The notes under the pieces were generated by a model. It made no database searches. It was not told the origin of the DNA and was given only the letters and a program-made list of their open reading frames with translations. 39,319 nucleotides of DNA from an uncultured Clostridia bacterium (GTDB lineage Bacteria; Bacillota; Clostridia; TANB77; CAG-508): contig CASKJV010000015.1 in NCBI GenBank assembly GCA_949388605.1, positions 1 to 39,319 on the forward strand. Reading direction: 5' to 3'. Shown piece by piece: positions 1-7,796 of this stretch (positions are counted from its first letter, which is position 1; every line of letters begins with the position of its first letter). Position numbers and translations under genes: made by a program.

Positions 1-181
1 TAAATTGAATATACAAATTCTTAATTTATAAAATGAGGGATGTTCACGTTGCCTTAGATATATGGGCAAGAAGTGAAAGAGGCGCATTTTATAAATTTAG
101 AATTTGTATGAAATTTAGCTTGAGCGAGCACATTTTTAAATTTTTCATATTGTATTAGTGCAAGAATAATATTAATAAATT
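1..181. repeat. foldback repeat, copy 1 (at window edge)
   Basis: This copy matches 14148-14328 at a constant offset. I see three mismatches, all near the right end (positions 158, 161 and 166), and identity is lost after about 181. The left part is a foldback: 13-35 pairs with 85-107, a 23-bp stem with one mismatch. The loop holds a smaller TTGCC/GGCAA pairing. A second hairpin is formed by GAAATTTA near 110 and TAAATTTTTC near 137-146. The left boundary may lie outside the window. No transposase is present, so it could be a MITE-like element or a structured RNA. Confidence 0.85.
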
Positions 182-252
182 AGCCCTACAAATTACAATT
201 TGAAATTCAAGAAAAGTTGCAAAGTTTCAAATCTAATATATAAATTACAAAA

Positions 253-288
253 AAAGATATACATAGCTTCACAGCCACATATATCTTT
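253..288 (-). terminator. hairpin terminator after ylbF-like gene
   Basis: AAAGATATA at 253-261 pairs with TATATCTTT at 280-288. On the minus strand this is followed by a T-rich tract, just past the stop of the YlbF-family gene. Confidence 0.6.
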
Positions 289-295
289 CATTTAT

Positions 296-628
296 TTATA
301 ACACATCTTTAATAGCTTCACCAATTATTTTATTAATATCTGCAATCATAACATTAAATTTTACTTCTTTATCGAAATATTCTTTAACATCTGGATTTTG
401 AACTAAAATTTTATAAAGTTCTTGAAGCTTAACCATTTTTTCTTCACTTTGTTTTTCACCTTGCATAGCTAAAAGTTGTTCTTCATAACGAATTTTTTCA
501 AACTCATCAATTTGTTTTTTTAATTCAGGATCCATCTCAATTTTTGATTTTACATCCTTATATTCTTTGTATTCATTTGAATCTTTTATAGCTCTTGCTA
601 AATTATTTACTTCATCATATACATTCAT
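296..628 (-). CDS. YlbF/YmcA family protein
   Basis: This 110-residue, charged, all-helical protein fits the YlbF/YmcA (Com_YlbF) family in length and pattern: an N-terminal helix starting MNVYDEVNNLARAIK, a central acidic/basic coiled segment around residues 28-75, and a final hydrophobic helix (FNVMIADINKIIGEA). In Bacillus, YlbF and YmcA form a complex with YaaT that affects RNase Y-dependent mRNA maturation, competence and sporulation. Whether this copy does the same is inference. It is monocistronic with a hairpin terminator downstream. The start is preceded by a GGGAGAT-like ribosome site. No catalytic residues are expected in this family. Confidence 0.8.
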   Translation of the reverse strand: MNVYDEVNNLARAIKDSNEYKEYKDVKSKIEMDPELKKQIDEFEKIRYEEQLLAMQGEKQSEEKMVKLQELYKILVQNPDVKEYFDKEVKFNVMIADINKIIGEAIKDVL

Positions 629-744
629 ATTTTATCTCCCAATTAATACTTTAAAATTTTATAACAGTAAACTAATATTTATTAATACAACATACGTATT
701 AATATGGACAAAAATGTCCATCAACTTACGTCCCCAACTGGTCA

Positions 745-2334
745 TTAATAATATATCATATAATCAATTTCTGGAAATATATCATCTTTATCAAATACAT
801 CTAGTAAGTATCTTGCATCAATTTTATCTTTTTTTATTTGATAATAAAGTTTTGTAAATCTTCCTATATGATCTTTTATTGCTTTGTGTGCATATTCAAC
901 CATCGTTCCATTTGTTATTATAAATAACCAACAACTAGTTTGTGCCATCAAAAGTTCTCTAGCACATTGATTTAATGCTTGCCTTCTTAATGTATCTCCT
1001 TCATTTGGATATAACTGTGCTAATTCACACATTCTATCACCTGCTTTATGAAGATGACGATGTACATAATCATTAGTTGGATTTAACCATACCTCACTAT
1101 ACCCATTTGCTCCCCAACTGGAACGACATGGTGTTGAAACTTGCATTTGTGGATACATATCTATATACTCTCCTGGTGTAATTAATTTGAAATTACAATC
1201 ATCATAATATATTTTCTTGAATAATATATAAAGCCAATATGGCCCTTCATACCACCAATGTCCATACAATTCTGCATCATAAGGACATGTAATAATTGGC
1301 GGAACATCCATGTAACTTGCTAAATGATCTATTTGAACTTTTCTGCAATCCATAAAATGTCCTGCTTGTTTCTCTGCAGTATCTTTTGCCCATTGAATAT
1401 CATAGTAATCTTTTGGACAATCCTTTCCTGTAATTCTGTAATATTTTATTCCTGTATTTACTCTTGCACCATTACATGCAATATATGGTTTTATATATTC
1501 ATAATCACAATCATATCCAATATCTCTATAAAATTCTCTATAATTAAAGTCTCCAGGATATCCATTTATAGAGCTCCAAACTTGTCTTGAAGATTCTAAA
1601 TCTCTTGCAAAAGCTACTACTCCTCCATGAGAAACTATCGGTGTATATGTTCCATAAATTGGAGTAGGATCTGCATATAACATTCCATGTGTTTCAACAA
1701 TAGTGTATTGAATTCCAAATTCTTTTAAATATTTGTCTGCTTCTGGAACATATCCACATTCTGGAAGCCAAATTCCTCTCGGTTTTCTTCCAAAATATTT
1801 TTCATATGTTTGAACTCCAACTGCTATTTGAGCTCTAACTGTTTTTTCATTAACATAAAGAATTGGAAAATATCCATGTGTAGCACCACAAGTAATAATT
1901 TCTAAAAATCCTGCATCTTGAAAATGTTTAAACCCTGTAATTATATTGCAGTTATAAATATCTTTAAATACATGTAAATCATTAGTATATCTTTCTAAAT
2001 AATAGTATGATAATGCATTTAGCCTTGGTTCATAAACTGTTCTTTTTACTTCTTTTTCACAAAGTTCTATATGTTTTTCTAAATATTTTATATATCTTTC
2101 TTGTAATAATTTACTATCAAGCATACTTAATAAAGTAGGTGTAATTGTCATAGTTAATCTAAAGTCTACTTTTTCTTCTTCTAATTTTTGAAAATTTAAA
2201 AGCAAAGGTATATATGTTTCTGAAATTGCTTCAAAAAGCCATTCTTCCTCCAAATAAGTATCACTTTCAGGATGATGTACATATGGAAGATGAGCATGTA
2301 AAACAAAATTTACATATCCTTTTATATTTTTCAT
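745..2334 (-). CDS. GH57 1,4-alpha-glucan branching enzyme
   Basis: This 529-residue cytosolic protein is a glycoside hydrolase family 57 enzyme of the branching-enzyme type (with the DUF1957 C-terminal region). It would transfer alpha-1,4 glucan segments to form alpha-1,6 branches. The N-terminal motif HAHLPYVHHPE (about 13-23) is the first GH57 signature. GIWLPECGY carries the expected nucleophile Glu192, and PYDAELYGHWWYEGP carries the expected acid Asp353. Both catalytic positions are intact and the length is typical. It lies downstream of the DUF4912 gene and divergent from the GT4 synthase, which supports a role in glycogen synthesis. The start has an AAAGGAA ribosome site. An amylase role is less likely given the DUF1957-like tail. 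Confidence 0.88.
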   Translation of the reverse strand: MKNIKGYVNFVLHAHLPYVHHPESDTYLEEEWLFEAISETYIPLLLNFQKLEEEKVDFRLTMTITPTLLSMLDSKLLQERYIKYLEKHIELCEKEVKRTVYEPRLNALSYYYLERYTNDLHVFKDIYNCNIITGFKHFQDAGFLEIITCGATHGYFPILYVNEKTVRAQIAVGVQTYEKYFGRKPRGIWLPECGYVPEADKYLKEFGIQYTIVETHGMLYADPTPIYGTYTPIVSHGGVVAFARDLESSRQVWSSINGYPGDFNYREFYRDIGYDCDYEYIKPYIACNGARVNTGIKYYRITGKDCPKDYYDIQWAKDTAEKQAGHFMDCRKVQIDHLASYMDVPPIITCPYDAELYGHWWYEGPYWLYILFKKIYYDDCNFKLITPGEYIDMYPQMQVSTPCRSSWGANGYSEVWLNPTNDYVHRHLHKAGDRMCELAQLYPNEGDTLRRQALNQCARELLMAQTSCWLFIITNGTMVEYAHKAIKDHIGRFTKLYYQIKKDKIDARYLLDVFDKDDIFPEIDYMIYY

Positions 2335-2368
2335 TTATATTATTCCTTTCAATTCATAATATACTAAT

Positions 2369-2399
2369 AATAGCGTGTAAAAAGTTAATACACGCTATT
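2369..2399 (-). terminator. hairpin between DUF4912 and GH57 genes
   Basis: AATAGCGTGTA (2369-2379) pairs perfectly with TACACGCTATT (2389-2399). It lies in the 71-bp gap after the DUF4912 stop. On the minus strand the hairpin is followed only by a modest AT-rich tract, so it may attenuate rather than stop transcription into the GH57 gene. Confidence 0.55.
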
Positions 2400-2405
2400 T
2401 AAATT

Positions 2406-3326
2406 TTATTTAAACATTGAACTATTAACTCCCGATGAAGGGTTTGCCATATCAAACATTTCTTCTGAAAGTTCATTTTTATATTCCATTTGATAAAAAT
2501 CTTCTATATTATAATTATTTCCATATGCATCTGTAAATTTTCTTGAACTTTTACTTATTTCTTCATTTGTTTTTACATTTCTAAATGTTATAAATTCTGG
2601 TATATTTTCTAATAGAACATGGTCATTTGGTGACTCCATTCTATTAGAAACAGCAATTGGTAAATAATCTGTTTGTAGGATTATATTTTTTTCTTCAAGT
2701 TCTGATTTATTTACTATTTCTGGTTTATTTCTAAATTTTCTGCCTAATTGAATTATATATTTGGTTTTTGAATCTTCTATATCTATATACCAACTATTGG
2801 CAAAATCATTTATTGTCACTTCTTTTACATATTTTTTATCTTCATTATATACTAATAATACTGGATATGTTTTATTAAAAAAGTCTTCTCCAAAAGTACT
2901 TATATATTTTTCTTTATCATTATCAGAAATATCCCAATATACAAATAATTTTTTTGGAGTTTGTGCAAGCACTTTTACTATTTTTTCATTATATCTATAT
3001 GGTAAGTCATAATATTCAGTCATATATTTTGGCTTTTCTACTTCTTTTGTAGCATTTTTTTCAAGATTTACGCTTTCTTTTGTTGATTTTTGTTCAATAT
3101 CTTCACTTTGGGCTTTTTCTTGCATTAATGCAACTTTTGTTAAAAAACTTTTAATTTTATCAATTACAGTTTCTTCCTCTATTTTTTCTTTATTAATGTT
3201 ATTTTTAATTATGTTCTCTTTTTTGACAGAGTCTTCCTTAATTTTTGTTTTTTTAACAGAATTTTTTGCACTTTCTTTTTTTCTTTCACTAATGCTACTA
3301 TCTATTTTTTTTTCAAGTTTTGGCAT
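2406..3326 (-). CDS. DUF4912 domain protein
   Basis: This 306-residue protein has a low-complexity, Lys/Glu-rich N-terminal third (residues 1-95, predicted disordered or coiled) followed by a DUF4912 domain (about 100-250). The family signature region is visible: LPYRYNEKIVKVLAQTPKKLFVYWDISD. DUF4912 proteins commonly sit beside GH57 and glycogen genes in Firmicutes and Thermotogae and are thought to resemble carbohydrate-binding modules. Their biochemical role is not established. No signal peptide or membrane segment is visible. It is the first gene of the minus-strand glucan unit and has its own promoter. A role in binding the glucan or scaffolding the enzymes is inference. Confidence 0.8.
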   Translation of the reverse strand: MPKLEKKIDSSISERKKESAKNSVKKTKIKEDSVKKENIIKNNINKEKIEEETVIDKIKSFLTKVALMQEKAQSEDIEQKSTKESVNLEKNATKEVEKPKYMTEYYDLPYRYNEKIVKVLAQTPKKLFVYWDISDNDKEKYISTFGEDFFNKTYPVLLVYNEDKKYVKEVTINDFANSWYIDIEDSKTKYIIQLGRKFRNKPEIVNKSELEEKNIILQTDYLPIAVSNRMESPNDHVLLENIPEFITFRNVKTNEEISKSSRKFTDAYGNNYNIEDFYQMEYKNELSEEMFDMANPSSGVNSSMFK

Positions 3327-3398
3327 CTCAGTTTTTTTCTCCTCCTTAGTATTAATTATCTGTATATATTTAAAATCTATAGCCTAAATAATACAGAC

Positions 3399-3427
3399 AT
3401 TATATATATAATATTTTTAAACTTCAA
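3399..3427 (-). promoter_or_regulatory. sigma-A-type promoter for DUF4912/GH57 genes
   Basis: On the minus strand, TTGAAG (3427-3422), a 17-bp spacer and TATAAT (3404-3399) form a near-consensus promoter about 70 bp upstream of the DUF4912 start. The 356-bp divergent gap 3327-3682 holds this promoter and the plus-strand one. I see no further gene in it. Confidence 0.7.
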
Positions 3428-3560
3428 TAGAATTTTTATATTTTTTTATATTTTTCAACTTTATATTTGAATTCTGTAGAATACACTAAAAACATTTTAT
3501 TTCTTGTTTTTCATGTAACACAAATGTAATACTTTTTTAGTATTTTTTTGTCAAAATGTG

Positions 3561-3589
3561 TTTACATTTAAATACATTTTATATAGAAT
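3561..3589 (+). promoter_or_regulatory. sigma-A-type promoter for GT4 synthase
   Basis: TTTACA (3561-3566), a 17-bp spacer and TAGAAT (3584-3589) lie about 95 bp upstream of the plus-strand start codon. Confidence 0.65.
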
Positions 3590-3682
3590 ATATTAAGAGT
3601 TTATTTTAAACAATTATAAAATTATACTGTCTAATTTTAAATTTTTATAACAAAAGATTTTTGAAAGGAGTACTTATTGTAA

Positions 3683-4969
3683 ATGAAAATTTTAATGCTA
3701 TCATGGGAATATCCACCAAGAGTTGTAGGAGGAATAGCAAGAGTTGTACATGATTTATCTCATAAATTAAATCAAGATGGTCATGATGTAACAGTTGTAA
3801 CATATAGAGATGGTAATGTACCTTATATCGAAGATGATAATGGAGTAATGGTTTATAGAGTTGATAACTTTATGATCTCTTCAAATAATTTTATAGATTG
3901 GATTATGCAACTTAATTTTAATATGATAGCAAAAACTGGAGAAATCATTTCAGAAAAAGGAAACTTTGATGTTATACATGCACATGATTGGTTAACTGCA
4001 TATGCAGGAAAAACACTAAAAACAGCATATAATATTCCTTTAGTTTCTACAATTCATGCTACAGAAGCTGGTAGAAATAGTGGTATTCATAGTGATATGC
4101 AAAAATATATAAATGATACTGAATGGATGCTTACTTATGAATCTTCCGAAGTAATTGTTAATAGTAATTATATGAGAAATGAATTACAAAGGTTATTTGG
4201 TCTTCCATATGAAAAAATCAACATTATACCTAATGGCGTTAATTTAAATATGTATAATGGAATTGAAAAAGATTACGATTTTAGAAGAAAATATGCTATG
4301 GATAATGAAAAAATAATATTATTCATGGGACGTCTAGTTTATGAAAAAGGAATTCAAACTTTAATATCTGCTATGCCTAAAATATTAGCAAACTATCATG
4401 ATTCAAAACTTCTTATTGCTGGTAAAGGCGGAATGATTGATGAGTTAAAAAATCAAGTAAACAGTTTAGGTCTTGGTAATAAAGTTTATTTTACTGGATA
4501 TTTAGGATCAAAAGATGTTCAAAAGATGTATAAATGTGCTGATGTTGCTGTATTTCCTAGTACTTATGAACCATTCGGAATTGTTGCTCTTGAAGCAATG
4601 CTTTCTGGCACTCCTGTTGTTGTATCAGATATAGGAGGATTAAACGAAATTGTTGATCATGGAATTAATGGAATGAAAAGTTATGCTGGTAATCCAAATT
4701 CACTTGCAGATTCTATTCTTTCTTTATTATTTGATCCAAAACTTTGTGATACAGTTTCAAAAAATGCTGTACAAAAAGTAAAAGCTGAATACAATTGGTC
4801 AAAAATATCTGAAGATACACATTTTGCTTATGAAAAGGCAATTGCTGAAACAGTTGCAAACAGGCAAGCAAAACAAATTGCTCAAGAAGAAGCTCAAAAG
4901 CAATTTAAAAAGTCTAATGATATCACAAATTTACTTTCATTCAAAAAAACTCGCCAAGCATTTGCTTAA
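3683..4969 (+). CDS. GT4-family glycogen synthase-like glycosyltransferase
   Basis: This 428-residue GT-B glycosyltransferase opens with MKILMLSWEYPPRVVGGIAR, the nucleotide-sugar starch-synthase-like N-terminal signature with the Gly-Gly loop. It also has HAHDWLTA (about 97), IPNGVN in the linker, GRLVYEKG at the start of the C-terminal Rossmann domain, and PSTYEPFGIVALEAM with the family's E-x7-E donor-binding motif. It probably adds ADP- or UDP-glucose to a growing alpha-1,4 glucan, and the divergent GH57 branching enzyme supports this. Another GT4 sugar transfer cannot be excluded. The C-terminal 30 residues are a Lys/Gln-rich tail. The ribosome site is GAAAGGAG. It is followed by a strong terminator. 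Confidence 0.82.
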   Translation: MKILMLSWEYPPRVVGGIARVVHDLSHKLNQDGHDVTVVTYRDGNVPYIEDDNGVMVYRVDNFMISSNNFIDWIMQLNFNMIAKTGEIISEKGNFDVIHAHDWLTAYAGKTLKTAYNIPLVSTIHATEAGRNSGIHSDMQKYINDTEWMLTYESSEVIVNSNYMRNELQRLFGLPYEKINIIPNGVNLNMYNGIEKDYDFRRKYAMDNEKIILFMGRLVYEKGIQTLISAMPKILANYHDSKLLIAGKGGMIDELKNQVNSLGLGNKVYFTGYLGSKDVQKMYKCADVAVFPSTYEPFGIVALEAMLSGTPVVVSDIGGLNEIVDHGINGMKSYAGNPNSLADSILSLLFDPKLCDTVSKNAVQKVKAEYNWSKISEDTHFAYEKAIAETVANRQAKQIAQEEAQKQFKKSNDITNLLSFKKTRQAFA

Positions 4970-5018
4970 AATTTATACCCAAAAGTAATGTACAAAATTG
5001 CTTTTTTAATAAAAAGAG

Positions 5019-5075
5019 TTGCATATAAAGTTATTAATTTAGAAAATAATAAACTTTATATGCAATTTCTTTTTT
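5019..5075 (+). terminator. terminator of GT4 synthase gene
   Basis: TTGCATATAAAGTT (5019-5032) pairs exactly with AACTTTATATGCAA (5052-5065), followed by a T-rich run on the plus strand. Confidence 0.75.
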
Positions 5076-5086
5076 ATAATATTTTT

Positions 5087-5118
5087 AAAAAGAGATGACT
5101 TCCATGTCATCTCTTTTT
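5087..5118 (-). terminator. terminator facing the minus-strand gene at 5131
   Basis: A 13-bp perfect stem AAAAAGAGATGAC (5087-5099) / GTCATCTCTTTTT (5106-5118) has a 6-nt loop and A/T flanks. It can act in both directions. Confidence 0.8.
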
Positions 5119-5130
5119 ACTTTTCAGATA

Positions 5131-5487
5131 TTAATCTTTTCTTGGAGGTTCCCAATTTGGATCAAAAATATTTCTATTTTCTACTGCTCTAATAACTTTA
5201 ATTCCAATCTCATCTGCAATCTCTTTAACCTTATCATAATTTTCCATAAACTCATTATATATACTTTTCCAACTAATATTTGTCGCATATAAATCCTGTT
5301 TAACATCATAACCTGCATCCTCCAAAAGCATTGCTGTTGCCTTTGAAATTCCTGTATATATACAGCAATTTATTTTATGGTCTTCGCTCGCCTTGCGAAT
5401 TTCATCATTCACCAACACTATTTCGTCTTCAAGTACGTTTTTTACAGTTTCTCTTACTATCTTTTCAGGTGAAATTATCTCTATCAT
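5131..5487 (-). CDS. hypothetical protein, 118 aa
   Basis: I do not recognise the family. The protein is soluble-looking, mixed alpha/beta and acidic at the start (MIEIISPEKIVRETVKNVLED). A central segment CCIYTGISKATAMLLEDAGYD resembles a small Rossmann- or swivel-like fold, and the C-terminus is polar and aromatic (FDPNWEPPRKD). No cysteine cluster, signal peptide or membrane helix is seen. The start is supported by a GGGAGGC ribosome site. A consensus promoter nearly 300 bp upstream (5779-5807) would give it an unusually long leader. It has its own terminator at 5087-5118. Confidence 0.7.
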   Translation of the reverse strand: MIEIISPEKIVRETVKNVLEDEIVLVNDEIRKASEDHKINCCIYTGISKATAMLLEDAGYDVKQDLYATNISWKSIYNEFMENYDKVKEIADEIGIKVIRAVENRNIFDPNWEPPRKD

Positions 5488-5585
5488 ATTTGTGCCTCCC
5501 TTTGCTAATTGTTGTATTTTTTTAGTTTTTTCTAAACTACATCATTCAATTTTAGAAATAATTTTCTTCATTTTCTTTTTATCTT

Positions 5586-5708
5586 CTAAGATTTTGTTGT
5601 AAATATTTTTCCAAAATATAGTTGTATAAGAATTAATTGTGTAATTAATAAGTATATAGCCTTTACTTTCAAAGGCAATTTGACTTTCTTTCGAAAGTAC
5701 CTTGTCAT
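5586..5708 (-). CDS. possible 40-aa small membrane peptide in leader
   Basis: An ATG at 5708 opens 40 codons to a TAG at 5586: a basic N-terminus (MTRYFRKKVKLPLK) followed by a hydrophobic helix (AIYLLITQLILIQLYF). It lies inside the transcribed leader between the promoter at 5779-5807 and the 118-aa gene. It has no good ribosome site: the nearby AGGAGGT (5760-5754) is more than 40 nt upstream of this ATG. It could be a small membrane protein, a leader peptide or chance. Confidence 0.3.
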   Translation of the reverse strand: MTRYFRKKVKLPLKVKAIYLLITQLILIQLYFGKIFTTKS

Positions 5709-5778
5709 ATCTACAACTATTATTATTTTAGAATAATTGATTGCCTAAAATTTACCTCCTATATTTTATAATAGTGGC

Positions 5779-5807
5779 ATTATATCATCTTTTACATAAT
5801 ATTTCAA
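5779..5807 (-). promoter_or_regulatory. consensus promoter with long leader
   Basis: On the minus strand, TTGAAA (5807-5802), a 17-bp spacer and TATAAT (5784-5779) start just after the traX stop. Transcription would run through 5488-5772, a 324-bp gap with one weak small ORF, into the 118-aa gene. Confidence 0.7.
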
Positions 5808-5811
5808 GAGG

Positions 5812-6484
5812 TTAACAAAACCAAAAACTTAATCCATATATAATAAACATATGTATTGGATAAAACCAATAAAAAAAGTATTTTATTTTCTTTCCTTCTT
5901 TCCCATTATATAAAAGTATAAAAATAATTGGAGATACATATGCAATAAAAAGTTTTATAGTATCTATACTAATATACTTTACTCCTGACAGATAAAAGTA
6001 GAACATTATTACTAGTATATATGCAATTGATTTTAATATTTTACTGCTCCTAAAAATATATAAGATTAGTATTATAGTTATTCCGAACCACCCATAATCT
6101 ACATTTAATAAATTACCTATAAAAATTATAATTAAACATAAAGGGAATGATATATATTCTTTTTTGATTTTATCATATGCTGTAATACACAACAATCCAC
6201 ATAATAATGTAAACATTATATTTAACATTTTCCACTCACCAACTAATGTTCTAAATAACATAAATGGTATTTGTGAGATAATTGCAAATATAATTAATCT
6301 TTTATAATATTTTTTTAAATTTTTAGTATGTAAATATCCTTCTACTAATAAAAATGCAAATAGCGGAAACGAAATTCTTCCTAAATATTCTGTTATAAAG
6401 TTGCTTGTACCGTGGTATTGCATATTTTATATGATCTAATATCATAGTTAAACATGCAATTATTTTTATTACATAGCTAGTCAT
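5812..6484 (-). CDS. traX: TraX family membrane protein, +1 frameshift at CGG
   Basis: The gene starts at ATG 6484, just after yqeY, with an AGGAG site. Residues 1-24 (MTSYVIKIIACLTMILDHIK, then YAIP) match the TraX N-terminus. Codon 25 is CGG (6412-6410), after which the reading frame is lost. Skipping the C gives GGT and continues GTSNFITEYLGRISFPLFAF and the rest of a multi-helix TraX protein, about 223 aa in total and normal for the family. TraX proteins are polytopic membrane proteins; the F-plasmid member acetylates pilin, and chromosomal members are uncharacterised. An internal ATG at 6423 could give a protein lacking helix 1. Either it is recoded at CGG or it is a pseudogene. The same defect in gpr, copA and sufC favours recoding. 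Confidence 0.75.
6410..6412 (-). other. in-frame CGG, +1 frameshift site in traX
   Basis: The zero frame reads CCA CGG TAC. Dropping the C gives CCA GGT ACA and restores the TraX frame. The CGG is exactly 24 codons after ATG 6484. Confidence 0.7.
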
Positions 6485-6496
6485 CTATTTCTCCTA

Positions 6497-6937
6497 CTAA
6501 TTTAATAATTCTTTAACAACTTCATTTATAGTCCTACCATCAGAACTAGCACCAATTCTGGCTTTAGCTTCTTTCATAACAATTCCCATATCCTTTATTG
6601 TAGTAGCACCTAATTCTTTAATAATTTTTTCTATTTCTACTTTTAGTTCATCTTTTGTTAGTTGTTTTGGTAAATATTCTTGTAATATAGCAATTTCTTC
6701 ATTTGTTTGATTTATTAGATCTTCTCTTTCTCCTTTTTCAAAATCTACAATAGCATCTTTTTTACCTTTTACTTCTTTTGCTATTATTTCTATAATCTTT
6801 TGATCATCAACTTCAATTCCCTTATCCTTTTCGATTTGTAATATTGCAGCTCTTACCATTTGTACTGTATTTTTCTTAATATTATTTTTTTCTTTCATAG
6901 AATTTTTTAAATCTTCCATTAATTTTTCTTTTAACAT
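6497..6937 (-). CDS. yqeY: GatB/YqeY domain protein
   Basis: This 146-residue protein is a full-length YqeY: LKEKLMEDLKNSMKEKN at the N-terminus, MVRAAILQIEKDKG, the EIAILQEYLPKQL segment, and the conserved C-terminal GIVMKEAKARIGASSDGR. The domain is shared with the tRNA-binding tail of GatB amidotransferase, but the free-standing protein's function is not settled. It is cytosolic. The traX start lies 13 bp downstream with its ribosome site overlapping the yqeY stop, so the two form one transcript. Confidence 0.93.
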   Translation of the reverse strand: MLKEKLMEDLKNSMKEKNNIKKNTVQMVRAAILQIEKDKGIEVDDQKIIEIIAKEVKGKKDAIVDFEKGEREDLINQTNEEIAILQEYLPKQLTKDELKVEIEKIIKELGATTIKDMGIVMKEAKARIGASSDGRTINEVVKELLN

Positions 6938-7094
6938 ATTTTTACCTTCTTTCTGCTTATTACTTTACTACAAATTAAATTATTTATCAATAAAAATAAT
7001 TTAAAAGTTATATTTATTATAATGTTTAATTATATATATTATTTCTAACTCACTTTGCTAAAGGAACTAAGAAATCGCCTGTATAATTATAAGT

Positions 7095-7601
7095 CTAAAA
7101 AGTTATTAAGTCTAGATAACTAAAAACTGATACCTCAACAATTTTTTCTAGCAATTCTTTATATTCTTTTATTCTAAAATTAACAAAACCTTCTAATACA
7201 ATTTTTTTATTCTCTAGCAAATAATTCTTTATTAGCTTTTTTAATATATCATTTTTATATCCTATTTTCTCATCTGGTAACTCTAAAACTTTTTTAGTAA
7301 TCTCATATATATAAGATCTTTCAATACTACTTAAATAGAAATAGTTTTTTTCAACTGTCTTTTTTATAAATTCATCTTCATAAAATTTTTCTATACATTT
7401 TTTTATAACTAAACTAATAATTTCATAAAATTCGTCAATATATTCCTTATCTGCATAATGTATTATTAAATTATCAAAAGTTTTAAATCTATAATTTGAA
7501 ATATAAATATTAATAGGAATTCTCTCTAGTTGCTCTATTAAAAATTCTATTTTTTCTTCACTAATTGTTTTTATACAAACACTTTTCAAATTCAATACCA
7601 A
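7095..7601 (-). CDS. YtxC-like sporulation protein, short form
   Basis: This 168-residue protein resembles the putative sporulation protein YtxC family. The C-terminal segment VLEGFVNFRIKEYKELLEKIV and following AVxxYL-like pattern match the family's diagnostic FVNFRLKEY region. Family members are usually well over 250 aa, and the part after this motif is missing: the frame ends in TAG directly after SVFSYLDLITF. No homologous continuation is visible in other frames downstream, and there is no CGG, so this is not another case of the CGG frameshift. It could be a truncated gene or a lineage-specific short form. It lies directly upstream of gpr in transcription terms only by position; a terminator at 7696-7743 separates them. 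Confidence 0.55.
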   Translation of the reverse strand: MVLNLKSVCIKTISEEKIEFLIEQLERIPINIYISNYRFKTFDNLIIHYADKEYIDEFYEIISLVIKKCIEKFYEDEFIKKTVEKNYFYLSSIERSYIYEITKKVLELPDEKIGYKNDILKKLIKNYLLENKKIVLEGFVNFRIKEYKELLEKIVEVSVFSYLDLITF

Positions 7602-7695
7602 AATCCTTTCAAGTAAAATTGTTTAAATTGCTAAAATATATTATTCATATTTTTCTATTATTGTGTTTATCTCACAAAAAAAAGTTACAATAAAG

Positions 7696-7743
7696 GAGCC
7701 ACTTTTAAAGTACTCAAATATTTTAAATACATTTAAGTGGCTC
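7696..7743 (-). terminator. terminator after gpr
   Basis: GAGCCACTT (7696-7704) pairs with AAGTGGCTC (7735-7743). The minus-strand continuation runs into a T-rich stretch (7673-7683 complement). It lies between the gpr stop and the ytxC-like start. Confidence 0.65.
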
Positions 7744-7796
7744 ATCTTTACTCTGTATAATTTTTCAAGAACTCTCTTTATTTTGATATTAGTCAT

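Noticed and set aside
5754-5760. AGGAGGT as the ribosome site of a new small gene
   Set aside because: No ATG, GTG or TTG stands at a usable distance downstream on the minus strand, and the first frames close quickly.
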